Below, piece after piece: positions 35,406 to 44,449 of a stretch of DNA of 64,000 nucleotides. The notes under the pieces are model-generated. The model saw only the letters and a program-made list of their open reading frames with translations, ran no database searches and was not told where the DNA came from. The stretch comes from Sorangium cellulosum So ce56 (GTDB taxonomy: Bacteria; Myxococcota_A; Polyangia; Polyangiales; Polyangiaceae): NCBI RefSeq assembly GCF_000067165.1, contig NC_010162.1:8501001-8565000 (forward strand), given 5' to 3'. The stretch's first letter is position 1. The number at the start of each line of letters is the position of its first letter. The position numbers and the translations under genes were made by a program.

Positions 35406-37301
35406 ATGTGGTCGGATAACGAATCAGAAATTGATCTGCTTGGGTTTAAGCACCTCGTAAGTGCCGCCCAGTACCTGTTGATGAAACCTGAGATGCTGCC
35501 GGTAACAATTGGCGTATTTGGCGACTGGGGAAGTGGAAAATCGAGCCTCATAAAAATGATTCAGAAGCAGCTCGAGCAGGACAGTCGATCTCTGTGCGTC
35601 TCTTTCAGTCCTTGGCAATACGAGAGCTACGACGACGTAAAGACGGCGCTCATGTTTTCTGTCATATCATCACTTAAGAGCCGCCACTTGGAGTCACAGA
35701 GCGCAACTGATAAAGCCGCTTCAGCAGCCAAAGATTTGCTTGACAAGCTCTTGGAACGAATCGACTGGTTCCGGTTGGCCGGCCTCGCGACGAAGGGTGT
35801 TGCTGGCTGGTGGCTTGCCTGGCATGGACATCCGTTTGTCGGAGCCGAAATGCTCAAAGGGGTCATCGCCGAGAGCAAGGATGCGGTGCTGCCTCCAACG
35901 AAGCAGCCCACGGAACCGATCGAGCAGAGCATTGGACAATTTCGCGAGGATTTCAAGAAGCTGTTAGAGTGTGTTGATATTGACCGCGTCGTTGTGTTCG
36001 TCGACGACTTGGATCGGTGCCTTCCTCCGGCAATTATCGACACATTTGAAGCTATACGTCTATTCTTGTCCGTACCGAAAACGGCCTTCGTTCTAGGCGC
36101 AGACGAACTAATTGTACGCCATGCGATCGGTACCCGTTATCCTGAGATGGGTGGACAGGCATTGGACGTAGGCCGCAACTACCTCGAGAAGATCGTTCAG
36201 CTTCCAATAAGAATTCCGCCGATGACGGCCGGCGAGACAGAGGCATATTTGAACCTGCTTGGATGTCATAGTTATGAAGCAAGCAGGTTTGATGTTCTTG
36301 TCGCAGCGGCCGACCAGAACAGGCACACGTCCGCGCTCGATGTTGCGATGAATTACGGGATCGCAAAGACTCACATTGGTAATGTACCTTCGTCATTGGA
36401 GGCGCACATGCAGCTCGTTGCCCGAATTGCGCCTACTCTTAGTAACAGGTTACGTGGCAACCCGCGGCTAACAAAGCGATTCATGAATACGCTCATGATG
36501 CGATACGGGATCGCCGGAAGTCGAAAGGTCACCCTTCGCCCTGAGGTTCTCGCCAAGCTCATGATCCTAGAGTACTTCTACGAACCGTACTACCGCGAAC
36601 TCTTCCAATGGCAGGCAGAGGGGCAGGGGTACGCACACCAACTCGTTGATCTGGAAGAGCGCGCAGCCATGCACGGCCAGGACCGCGCGACCAGCGCTTC
36701 GCTATCTGGCTCAGAACGATGGATAGATGATCAGCAGCTGGCCTCATGGCTCCGATTGGAGCCACCTCTGGCTACGGTGAACCTTGATCCATATTTCTAC
36801 TTCTCACGTGACCGCGGGGCAACGGGGAACTCAGTTGAGATGCGACGTCTTTCACAGCAGCAACAAACGGTTCTTGCGAATTTGCTTGCTGACAGCGATT
36901 CGGAAGGTGAGGCTGGGAAGCGACAGGCCAAAACATTCGCCGTTGATGAATTCCGCCCAGTGTACGAACAGTTACTGGCGCGCTTTCAGAGAGATTCTCG
37001 CGCCTCAGGCGGAAGACTTGGGAAACGCATCGTAGAGTTGGCCGCGGAACGACGTGAGCTCGTGCCGGCTCTAGCTAAGGCGCTGGCTGCCGCTCCAGTA
37101 AGTGGAATCGCTTCTGTGATGGCATTGACAATACCAAACTCCTTTCCAAAGGAGTCGTTGCCGCCAGCTCTTCAGGACGTTCTGCGCGAGTGGTCTAGTC
37201 AGCGCTCAAACACTCAGCTCGCGGCCGCGGCTGAACGCGCCTTGTCGCCTAAGCAGGCTTCTGCCACTTCAAGTCCCACGGTTCCAAGGAGAAAAAGCTG
37301 A
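35406..37301 (+). CDS. qatA: QatA: KAP-family P-loop ATPase of the Qat anti-phage system
   Basis: ATG 35406 follows AGGAG by 7 nt. The 631-aa protein has Walker A in FGDWGSGKSS (38-47) and Walker B in VVVFVDDLDRC (195-205), the combination typical of KAP NTPases. The KAP insert with hydrophobic residues near 131-145 (GVAGWWLAWHG) lies between them. In Qat systems (qatABCD) the ATPase is required with B, C and D for phage defence; the mechanism is unsettled. The codons use many A/T third positions, unlike the chromosome. It overlaps qatB by one base. Confidence 0.92.
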   Translation: MWSDNESEIDLLGFKHLVSAAQYLLMKPEMLPVTIGVFGDWGSGKSSLIKMIQKQLEQDSRSLCVSFSPWQYESYDDVKTALMFSVISSLKSRHLESQSATDKAASAAKDLLDKLLERIDWFRLAGLATKGVAGWWLAWHGHPFVGAEMLKGVIAESKDAVLPPTKQPTEPIEQSIGQFREDFKKLLECVDIDRVVVFVDDLDRCLPPAIIDTFEAIRLFLSVPKTAFVLGADELIVRHAIGTRYPEMGGQALDVGRNYLEKIVQLPIRIPPMTAGETEAYLNLLGCHSYEASRFDVLVAAADQNRHTSALDVAMNYGIAKTHIGNVPSSLEAHMQLVARIAPTLSNRLRGNPRLTKRFMNTLMMRYGIAGSRKVTLRPEVLAKLMILEYFYEPYYRELFQWQAEGQGYAHQLVDLEERAAMHGQDRATSASLSGSERWIDDQQLASWLRLEPPLATVNLDPYFYFSRDRGATGNSVEMRRLSQQQQTVLANLLADSDSEGEAGKRQAKTFAVDEFRPVYEQLLARFQRDSRASGGRLGKRIVELAAERRELVPALAKALAAAPVSGIASVMALTIPNSFPKESLPPALQDVLREWSSQRSNTQLAAAAERALSPKQASATSSPTVPRRKS

Positions 37302-38023
37302 TGGGCACCTCAAGCTCCTACAAGGCGCCCACTTCGGGTGGATGGCCGGCGGCAAAGCGCGTCGCAACGCGATATGCGCAGCAACAACCCTCTTCTGGCA
37401 CTGCTACTTCAGTAGAACCGAAAGACGTTTTCGCTGCTTACATCGAGGCACACGGCGGAGCACGAGGGGCGGCTTCCTCGGCTGGAGCAGCGAAATCATC
37501 AGCTGCTAGGCTAGGCGGAATATTAGATTCCATAAGTTCAGATGGACTGTCGAATGCGCTTCGCAATGCAGGGCTCACCGATCTCGTAGGCAAGAGTCCC
37601 TCAGAAATTCTCGCAGCAATAGTCGATTTAGCTGTAGGACCCGGAAGCTCAATCGACGAAGCGGTTGCGCGCGCGGCAATGATAGAAGTACTCGAAGATG
37701 AGTTCGGTGATACCGAATCATTTACTGATCTTGAAAATGCGTTCTCTGGTCTGCTTATGCCAGCGAACGTGATGTCCGTTATATACAAATTTTTAGTAGA
37801 GTACATATACAGAAGAATCGTGGCGGAGCTTGGCGAACGCATAACGAACGGTGCGATAAGTGCGGCGGTGGCACGCCAAAAGGAAGAGGACCTTCGACAA
37901 TACATAGAGCAGTCCGTCAAATTCGAGCTGCATCAGGCTCAACCTGATGAACTGGCATGGAATAGACCTGCTGCGAGTCAGATGGTAGAGCGACTACTCC
38001 GTGATGCGTACGGACAACTCTGA
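37301..38023 (+). CDS. qatB: QatB: second component of Qat system
   Basis: The 240-aa protein starts at ATG 37301, overlapping the qatA stop by one base, with AAGGAG upstream. The N-terminus is Ser/Ala/Gly-rich and flexible (ASSAGAAKSSAARLGG), the rest is helical (GLSNALRNAGLTDLVGKSPSEILAAIVDLAV, TESFTDLENAFSGLLMP). No enzymatic motif is seen. Assignment rests on position between KAP ATPase and QueC-like genes and on matching size; QatB has no known biochemical role. Confidence 0.85.
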   Translation: MGTSSSYKAPTSGGWPAAKRVATRYAQQQPSSGTATSVEPKDVFAAYIEAHGGARGAASSAGAAKSSAARLGGILDSISSDGLSNALRNAGLTDLVGKSPSEILAAIVDLAVGPGSSIDEAVARAAMIEVLEDEFGDTESFTDLENAFSGLLMPANVMSVIYKFLVEYIYRRIVAELGERITNGAISAAVARQKEEDLRQYIEQSVKFELHQAQPDELAWNRPAASQMVERLLRDAYGQL

Positions 38024-38030
38024 GGCACCC

Positions 38031-39401
38031 ATGTATCGCATCTTTATTAGAGGTGACGAGAACGAGTCGGTTCCTTCTGTTCATCAGGGAGGACTGGTTC
38101 TCGACTATTTCACAGACAAAGGGAGATCGACGCTTCAGGCACATCTAGATGACATTGCGAAGCGAGTAGGTCCTCCAACTGATCCCGCCGTAGAGTTCTT
38201 GCTATTTTCCTCCGGAATATATGTTGCAGACAAAAAGTGCCCTAGGCGCAATGCGCCAGACGCATGGACGCGACTGTTTGCTGTGAATTCTCCGGTGAGT
38301 TCGACTGCAATATGGTCCAGAGCAACAGGACATCTCAGCGAGGCGCTTGCCTTCTTAACCGGGGATCAATGGAAGCTTCGCTGGCGCCGCAGTTCAATAG
38401 ATTTAGGGACTGAACAACAGCCAAGTGGATCTCATTTTAATGCCGTGTGCCTGTTCTCGGGCGGCGTCGATTCTCTGATTGGTGCGATCAACTTGCTCGA
38501 GTCCGACAGAAAGTCTCGCGTGGTCCTTGTTGGGCATTATGACAGCACACATACACCTGGCACTCAAAAGGTTCTTGCTGATGAGTTGATTCAAGAGTAC
38601 GGCGATGAACGGGTACTTCCTCTCCGAGTGCTTGTGCGTCCCGCTCCGATTCGCGATGGTGTTCAGGCTTATCCACTTCCGGCTGTCAAAGAGTCGACAA
38701 CACGGAGCCGATCTCTGGTTTTCCTCGGTCTAGGCATGGCTGTCGCTGCCGCCCTCGGGCCAGCGGTTCCTCTCTATATTCCTGAAAATGGTTTTATTGC
38801 GATCAATGTGCCACTGCATGGCTCCAGGGTTGGTAGCTGTAGCACAAGAACAACACATCCGTATTTTCTTGATAGGATCGCAAATGCCCTGGGCGTCGTT
38901 GGCGTGAAAAATCCTATCGTAAATCCTTACGTGTATAAGACGAAGGGTGAGATGGTTCGCGAATGCAAGAACCAGGACCTTTTGCGTCGTGTTGCACATA
39001 TCACAGTATCATGCGCACATCCGGAGCGAAAGCAAAACGAGACCAATACGTGGCCCAATTGCGGCTATTGTTATCCGTGCTTGATTCGAAGAGCTGCATT
39101 CAATTGGGCTGGCTTTGAGAGCTCATCAATGTATGCAAGGTATCGTCGGGACATATGCAGTGACACCGACCTGTTCTCTCGTGGCAACCTTCGCGGACGA
39201 GATGTGCGTGCCGTCGCTGCTGCATTTCATCATGCGGACGGCCATCGGGGTGCGTCGCATTTGCGTGCTGCGGTCTCTGGGCTGATTCCAAGCGGCTATG
39301 ACATGGCGAGGCTCTCGGAGATGCACGTCCGAGGTCTCTTTGAGCTTCGTGCTCTGTTGCAAAAAGCGACAGCGCCGATCCGAATGTTCATTGGAGTGTA
39401 A
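38031..39401 (+). CDS. qatC: QatC: QueC-like protein of Qat system
   Basis: The start at ATG 38031 (MYRIFIRGDENES), 8 nt after the qatB stop with GAGG, is preferred over GTG 38001, which overlaps qatB by 23 nt. The 456-aa protein has an N-terminal extension of about 135 residues, then the PP-loop SGGVDS (143-148) and a C-terminal cysteine cluster CGYCYPC of the QueC zinc type. Classical QueC makes the queuosine precursor preQ0; in Qat the QueC-like subunit is suspected to modify a protein or nucleic acid instead. Confidence 0.92.
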   Translation: MYRIFIRGDENESVPSVHQGGLVLDYFTDKGRSTLQAHLDDIAKRVGPPTDPAVEFLLFSSGIYVADKKCPRRNAPDAWTRLFAVNSPVSSTAIWSRATGHLSEALAFLTGDQWKLRWRRSSIDLGTEQQPSGSHFNAVCLFSGGVDSLIGAINLLESDRKSRVVLVGHYDSTHTPGTQKVLADELIQEYGDERVLPLRVLVRPAPIRDGVQAYPLPAVKESTTRSRSLVFLGLGMAVAAALGPAVPLYIPENGFIAINVPLHGSRVGSCSTRTTHPYFLDRIANALGVVGVKNPIVNPYVYKTKGEMVRECKNQDLLRRVAHITVSCAHPERKQNETNTWPNCGYCYPCLIRRAAFNWAGFESSSMYARYRRDICSDTDLFSRGNLRGRDVRAVAAAFHHADGHRGASHLRAAVSGLIPSGYDMARLSEMHVRGLFELRALLQKATAPIRMFIGV

Positions 39402-39404
39402 TCA

Positions 39405-40160
39405 ATGGGTCATCCTGTTCTCGTTGATACTCATTTTCACTTCGACGAGTACGACAATCGAAGAGCCGTGACGTCGTCGATGGACGCGTCGAACGTGATT
39501 GCGATTGCCGTATCGAATCGGCCATCATCATTTGCTGAGCTCTTGGATAGGCACGGTAAAGACCGCAGACTCAGGTTTGCGCTCGGTGTACACCCGCTCT
39601 GCGCTGCCGACATGACGGAGTATGAATGGTCGACGTTCCGTGGCTGTGTATCGAAAACAACTTACATTGGCGAGGTGGGCTTAGATTTCTCAACTCATGG
39701 TGTGGCGACGCGCGTGCTACAGGAGCGTGCATTCTCTCGGGTGCTGGAGACGGTTGCCGGACTTGGAAAGATTCTGACCGTTCATTCGCGTGGCGCTGAA
39801 GAGGAAACGCTTTCGCATGTTACTCATGCGCACATCCCTGCGGTCATTTTCCATTGGTATTCAGGATCGCTTCGTGTGCTAGAGCGCGCCATATCTAACG
39901 GTCATTACATGTCCGTTAATCCTGCCATGGTTCGAGGAATTCGTGGTCAGAAGATAATTGATATGGTTCCTCGGAGTCGACTGCTTTGCGAGAGCGACGG
40001 GCCCTATGTTCGAGTTGGCGGCCGCGCAGTTCTTCCTGGCGATGTTGAAATTGTTGTCAAATACTTCTCCGAGAAGTGGGCTACTTCTTTCGAGGAGGTT
40101 AGTGGCGTATTCTATTCAAACTTTATTAGATTGATTCATGAGAACCGCGCCGGACTCTAG
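39405..40160 (+). CDS. qatD: QatD: TatD-like metallo-DNase of Qat system
   Basis: ATG 39405 is 3 nt after the qatC stop. The 251-aa protein has the TatD metal ligands: VDTHFHFDEY (H10, H12), YIGEVGLDF with the Glu ligand, LTVHSRGAEEE and VIFHWYSG with later histidines, and LCESDGPYV with the Asp. It probably cleaves DNA or hydrolyses a Qat-specific substrate. Length and gene order A-B-C-D match the described system, so the operon looks intact. Confidence 0.92.
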   Translation: MGHPVLVDTHFHFDEYDNRRAVTSSMDASNVIAIAVSNRPSSFAELLDRHGKDRRLRFALGVHPLCAADMTEYEWSTFRGCVSKTTYIGEVGLDFSTHGVATRVLQERAFSRVLETVAGLGKILTVHSRGAEEETLSHVTHAHIPAVIFHWYSGSLRVLERAISNGHYMSVNPAMVRGIRGQKIIDMVPRSRLLCESDGPYVRVGGRAVLPGDVEIVVKYFSEKWATSFEEVSGVFYSNFIRLIHENRAGL

Positions 40161-41205
40161 TGATCGTCCTGTCTGTCATTATGGCCTGATGTGAGTCTTG
40201 TCGTTTCGATCTCACACGGCTTGGTTGCGACTTCGTTTGACGGATGTTGACCCCGCTGCTCGGCGGCTCGATCGTTGGTCTGGAGGTCGACCGGCTTGTG
40301 GTTCGATGCGGAGTGGCGGAGGAATCGTGTTCGTTGCTGCTCGACAAACTGGCGACGCTTGAGGTAAAGGGATCCTCTATGGTGCGGGTCGATTCTTATC
40401 GAGGCGCATTCGAGTGTAGGACGATGTGGCGTAGGCTGTTCGCTGACCGGCGCTTCCGCAACCGTTACCTCTGCGGCCCGCGCCCTCAAGCTCGGGTGCG
40501 TCGGACGGAGCCGTGGCCAGGCGGAGCGCGGGCGAGCGTCTTGCATCTCTGCGGAATCGGCGCAGTGAGCAACGCACCTGTCAACTGCCGTACAGGCTCA
40601 GCTGAGCCATCCTTCTCGTCACCGGCGCAGACGGGGCAAGGGCTCGGGGCCGGGGCAGCCGCCAGCCGCGACCGGCGGCGCGGGCACCGCCCGGGAACGC
40701 GGCTGCGGGTGGGGGCGCCAACGTGGCGGAGCCGCCATGGACGTCCAGCCAACCCCCGGTCTGAGGGAAGCTCCCGGGCGGGCCCCGCTGGCTGCGCAGT
40801 GGCGAGCGGCTGCGGCTCCGGCTTCTCGCCCCGGGGGGCCGGTCAACGCGGCGACCATGAACTCCTCCAGGGTCCACACGTGGTTCGGGATGCCAACCGC
40901 GATCGCCGCGGTGATGGGGCTGCGCGTAGCGGCGGAGGCGCGGAGGCCGCCGGTCGTGATCTGCGACATCGCCACCAGCCTCGCGCGCACGTCCTCGACG
41001 ACAGGCATCGGCGCTCGCCTGGTCGCGCTTCTCGACGTGCCAGGGGATGAGGAGCTTGCAGGCGCGGCAGATCGCGGCCGACGTCCACTGCTCGCCGACA
41101 TCGCCAGCGCGGCTCGTGGTTAGGTCCACGTTGATCGGCCGGCCCCTGCACCAGTTGCCGAAGGGGGATCGGTCGTTCGCTGACGTTGCTACCTCCGGCA
41201 GCGTC
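40161..41205. pseudogene. Post-qat segment with transposase remnant
   Basis: No intact gene. A frame starting at ATG 40244 (MLTPLLGGSIVGLEVDRLVV...) is protein-like for about 70 residues and shares the lower GC of qat, then decays. On the minus strand near 40840-41000 the translation TAAIAVGIPNHVWTLEEFM resembles the C-terminal end of many insertion-sequence transposases (TPAMAAG...WTLEEL); it is a fragment. IS66 copy 1 begins right after. Confidence 0.45.
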
Positions 41206-41291
41206 GCCTCCTCGTAACCACCCGACCAACGCCATCGTGACCAGCCCGTCGGGGCCGGTTACCAGTCCCCATCGCGACGAAGGAGGAAGCG

Positions 41292-41630
41292 ATGGCGACG
41301 AGGGCGGAGTGGGCCGATCGGGTAGAGCGATGGGAGCGCAGCGGGCTGAGCGCCGAGAAGTTCGCGCGGCGCGAAGGGTACAAGCCGAAGCAGCTGTACT
41401 GGTGGCGATGGAAGCTGCGCGCTGACCGGCCCTCGCAGCCCTCGCCGTCGTCGTTGACCGAAGCACCGCGCTTTCTGCCGGTCCACGTGGTGACGGACGC
41501 ATCGGCCGTCGCGCCGGAGCCGATCGAGATCGCGCTGCCCAACGGGCGGGTGGTGCGGGTCCGGCCGGGCTTCGACCCGGCCACGCTCGAGCGGGTCCTG
41601 GCGCTCGCGGCCGAGGAGACGCCGTGCTGA
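41292..41630 (+). CDS. tnpA: IS66 TnpA (helix-turn-helix accessory protein)
   Basis: The 112-aa protein begins MATRAEWADRVERWERSGLSAEKFARREGY, a helix-turn-helix typical of IS66 orf1, and contains KPKQLYWWRWKLR. GGAGG precedes the ATG. It overlaps tnpB by 7 nt. Confidence 0.92.
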   Translation: MATRAEWADRVERWERSGLSAEKFARREGYKPKQLYWWRWKLRADRPSQPSPSSLTEAPRFLPVHVVTDASAVAPEPIEIALPNGRVVRVRPGFDPATLERVLALAAEETPC

Positions 41631-42046
41631 CGCTGCCGCCGTCGGTGCGCGTGTACATCGCAGCCGAGCCCACGGACCTGCGCAAGAGCTTTGATGGGCT
41701 GTCGGCCTTGGTCTCTCAGCGCTTTGGAGCCGACCCGCTCTGCGGGCATCTGTTCGTGTTCAGGAATCGGCGAGGTGACCAGGTCCGCGTCTTGTTCTGG
41801 GACCGCACCGGGTACATGATCGTGGCGAAGAAATTGGCTCGCGGGCGCTTCCATCTCGCCTGCGACCTGCCCAAGGGGGCCACCCACGTCGAGGTCGAGG
41901 CGGCCGAGCTGTCGCTGATGCTCGAAGGGTTCGACCTGTCCGAGGCCGTGCGGCGCAAGCGCTGGAGACCCAGCGTGAGAAAAATTGCTCCGTCGAAGCA
42001 AAGCTTGATGGATGCGCGGGGGATAGCTATCTCGCGCGCGACGTGA
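41624..42046 (+). CDS. tnpB: IS66 TnpB (orf2)
   Basis: The 140-aa protein has the orf2 signature EPTDLRKSFDGLSALV and FVFRNRRGDQVRVLFWDRTG. It is needed for transposition in IS66 family members. It starts at GTG 41624 and overlaps tnpC by 4 nt. Confidence 0.92.
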   Translation: MLTLPPSVRVYIAAEPTDLRKSFDGLSALVSQRFGADPLCGHLFVFRNRRGDQVRVLFWDRTGYMIVAKKLARGRFHLACDLPKGATHVEVEAAELSLMLEGFDLSEAVRRKRWRPSVRKIAPSKQSLMDARGIAISRAT

Positions 42047-43707
42047 CCAGTCCTCTTCAGTCCCAGGCACAACTGCCCGCCGATCTGGCGGATGTGCGGC
42101 GCAAGCTCGAGCAACTGGCGGCGGCCGGGCAGCTTCCGGAGCTCATCGACCTGGTGCTCGGGCTGCTGGTCCAGCTGCGCGACAAGAACACCGCACTCTC
42201 GGCGAGGCTCGCGAGCGCGCTGCGCGAGCTGTACGGCCGCAAGAGCCAGCAGGTCTCGACCGAGCAGCTGATGCTGATGTTCGCCGAGCTCGGGGCGGAA
42301 GCGCCGCCGGGGTCGGCGGGCTCGGAGCTCGGCGCCGACGCTCCGCCGCAGCCGGAGCAGGGGCTGGTGCCGCAGCCCCCTGAGCCGCCGAAGCCGCCGC
42401 GAGGACGAGGCGGGCGCGCGCCGCTCCCCGAGCACCTGCCGCGTGAGACGCGCGTGGTGCCCGTCCCCGAGGCGGAGCGGACGTGCCCGCAGTGCGGCGC
42501 GGACAAGAAGTGCATCGGCCATCGTACGAGCGAAGTGCTCGAGTTCGTCCCGGCGCAATTCAAGATCATCGAGGAGCAGCGGGAGAAGCTCGCCTGTCCG
42601 CGCTGCCCGGAGCAGGGCGTCACGACGGCCGATAGCGAGAAGGTGATGGACCGAGGGCGTCCAGGACCGGGGCTGCTCGCCAGCATCCTTGTCGAGAAGT
42701 TCGAGGACTCGATGCCGCTGTATAGGCAGTCGCAGCAATACGCTCGCTTCGGCGTGTCGCTGTCCCCGTCGACCCTGGGCGACTGGTCGGCCTTCGCGCT
42801 CGACGTGCTCGCTCCGGTGGCTGAAAAGATCGCGGAGCGGGTGCTGGACTCGTTCTATCTACGTGCCGACGACACAGGGATGCGGGTGCTGGATCGAGAT
42901 CATCCGGCGGGGGTGAAGCGAGGCCACATCTGGGCCTTCGTCGGCGCGGATCTCGTGGCGTTCCTGTACGCACCGGACTGGAAGGCGAAGCATCCAGCGG
43001 CGCTGCTGCAGGGCTTCACCGGCTACTTGCAGGGCGATGGGTATGCGGGCTATGGCGCGATGCTCCGCGGAGGCGACGACGGCGAGATGATCGTGCCCGA
43101 GGAGCGCCGGCTCGGCTGCGGGATGCACGTCCGCGCCAAGTTCGAAAAGGCGGCCAAGGGCGGCGACGCGCGAGCGGCGGTGGCGCTCTCGTACTTCAAG
43201 GCCATCTACCGAATCGAGGCGACCTGCAAAGAGGAGGCGCTGTCCACGGAGGCGCGTCTGGCGTGCCGGCAGGAGCGGTCGCTCCCCGTTGTGGACGAGC
43301 TGTATCAGTGGATTCACGAGCTGCACCTGCGGCTCGTGCCAGGTACGCCGCTCTGCATCGCTACCCAGTACGCCATCAATCAGGAGGCTGCGTGGCGGCG
43401 CTGCTTCACGGATGGACGCTTCGAGATAGATAACGGCGAGGTCGAGCGGCAGCTAAGACGTGTAGCACTCGGAAGAAAGAACTATTTGTTCGCGGGCTCC
43501 GACAAGGGTGCTCAGCGTCTGGCCGTCGGCTACACGATCTTCGGCTCGTGTCGGATGCACGGTGTCAACCCGCTCGCCTGGGCGACAGACGTCATCGGCA
43601 AGCTGCAGGCGGGCTGGCCGCGCGGTCGACTCGACGAACTGCTGCCCGACGCATGGGCGAAATCGCCGCGCGCCGCTCCGGTCGCCGGCGACGCCGACGC
43701 GACCTGA
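42043..43707 (+). CDS. tnpC: IS66 TnpC transposase
   Basis: The 554-aa DDE transposase has a leucine-rich N-terminal helix, a linker PEPPKPPRGRGGRAPLPEHLPR, zinc-binding cysteine pairs (CPQCG, CPRC), then the catalytic strands LRADDTGMRVLD and LQGDGYAGYGAM and the Glu-bearing NGEVERQLR. It ends with NYLFAGSDKGAQRLAVGYTI and a short tail, typical of the family. It has no visible disruption. Confidence 0.95.
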   Translation: MTSPLQSQAQLPADLADVRRKLEQLAAAGQLPELIDLVLGLLVQLRDKNTALSARLASALRELYGRKSQQVSTEQLMLMFAELGAEAPPGSAGSELGADAPPQPEQGLVPQPPEPPKPPRGRGGRAPLPEHLPRETRVVPVPEAERTCPQCGADKKCIGHRTSEVLEFVPAQFKIIEEQREKLACPRCPEQGVTTADSEKVMDRGRPGPGLLASILVEKFEDSMPLYRQSQQYARFGVSLSPSTLGDWSAFALDVLAPVAEKIAERVLDSFYLRADDTGMRVLDRDHPAGVKRGHIWAFVGADLVAFLYAPDWKAKHPAALLQGFTGYLQGDGYAGYGAMLRGGDDGEMIVPEERRLGCGMHVRAKFEKAAKGGDARAAVALSYFKAIYRIEATCKEEALSTEARLACRQERSLPVVDELYQWIHELHLRLVPGTPLCIATQYAINQEAAWRRCFTDGRFEIDNGEVERQLRRVALGRKNYLFAGSDKGAQRLAVGYTIFGSCRMHGVNPLAWATDVIGKLQAGWPRGRLDELLPDAWAKSPRAAPVAGDADAT

Positions 43708-43885
43708 ACAACGCAAGCCTCGGTCGGCGACGCAGGCGGAGACCGCCTCGCCGGGCCGTCTTTCACGACCGCCTGTGCCTGGGCCGATGCGTGGGCCGAC
43801 GCCGCCCCGCGCCCAGCATCGTCGACCCCGGCGAGAGCCGCAAGGGGCCGTGCCCATGGCGATGGCCGGGCGGTTACGCCTCCTC

Positions 43886-44341
43886 TACCAACGTGTCGCG
43901 TAGTCGCCTCCACCTACGCGTCGCCGCGGCGCGCCAGATCGAGTGCATGATCGCCTCGTAGCGAAGGCTTGACATGTCGGGTTGACCGTCGGCTACGCTA
44001 CCTCCCCACGATGCGTCGGGGGCACGAGGGGTGGGATCGGATGTCTCGGTGGCTCGCGCTGGAGCGGCGGTCCGTGTACCCAGCGGCGGTTGACGCTCCG
44101 GTGGCCCGACCGAGCAATGTCGTGACCGCACGCTCAGGCGCGCGCGTCTGCTGCGGATCGATGGGCCGGCCGAGCGCACGCGCCCCCTCGGACTCGATAG
44201 GCCCTCATGAGGCCGACGACGCCGGGCGTGTGGGCGCCCGGCGGTGGCGAGCCGCGGGGTCCAGGGCGGCCGTCCGGCCAAACTCTCCGGAACAATGAGG
44301 CAGATTCTCCGGAACTAGCCATTGGAGTGAGAGCGCGCAAG
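43886..44341. other. Gap between IS66 and the GHKL gene
   Basis: No gene supported. A repeated TCTCCGGAAC (about 44282 and 44305) suggests an insertion-sequence end or scar. It leads into the inverted repeat at 44342-44377. Confidence 0.4.
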
Positions 44342-44377
44342 TTGCACGGCAGCCGGCGTTCATCGGCTGCCGTGCAA
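44342..44377. promoter_or_regulatory. Perfect 14-bp inverted repeat upstream of GHKL gene
   Basis: TTGCACGGCAGCCG (44342-44355) pairs perfectly with 44364-44377 around an 8-nt loop. It is 72 bp before the start codon. It could be an operator, an attenuator or the terminator of lost upstream sequence. Confidence 0.6.
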
Positions 44378-44449
44378 AGAGAACACCAGACCACGGAAGC
44401 ATGAAGATAGCCGGGGGTCGGATAGAACCCCCTCCGAGGAAAGCCCAGC

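Larger units (their letters stand above)
41214..43877 (+). mobile_element. IS66-family element, copy 1 (complete)
   Basis: The 2664-bp element has ends GTAACCACCCGACCAACGCC and (reverse) GTAACCGCCCGGCCATCGCC, and is flanked by the 8-bp direct repeat GCCTCCTC (41206-41213 and 43878-43885), the target size of IS66. It carries tnpA, tnpB and tnpC overlapping in that order. The ORFs match copy 2 residue for residue, so transposition is recent. Confidence 0.95.

Noticed and set aside
38031..39401. Queuosine biosynthesis QueC
   Set aside because: The long N-terminal extension and the KAP/TatD-like neighbours fit Qat; no other queuosine genes are adjacent.
39405..40160. Housekeeping TatD DNase
   Set aside because: It is embedded in an operon with QatA-C and shares their AT-shifted codons.
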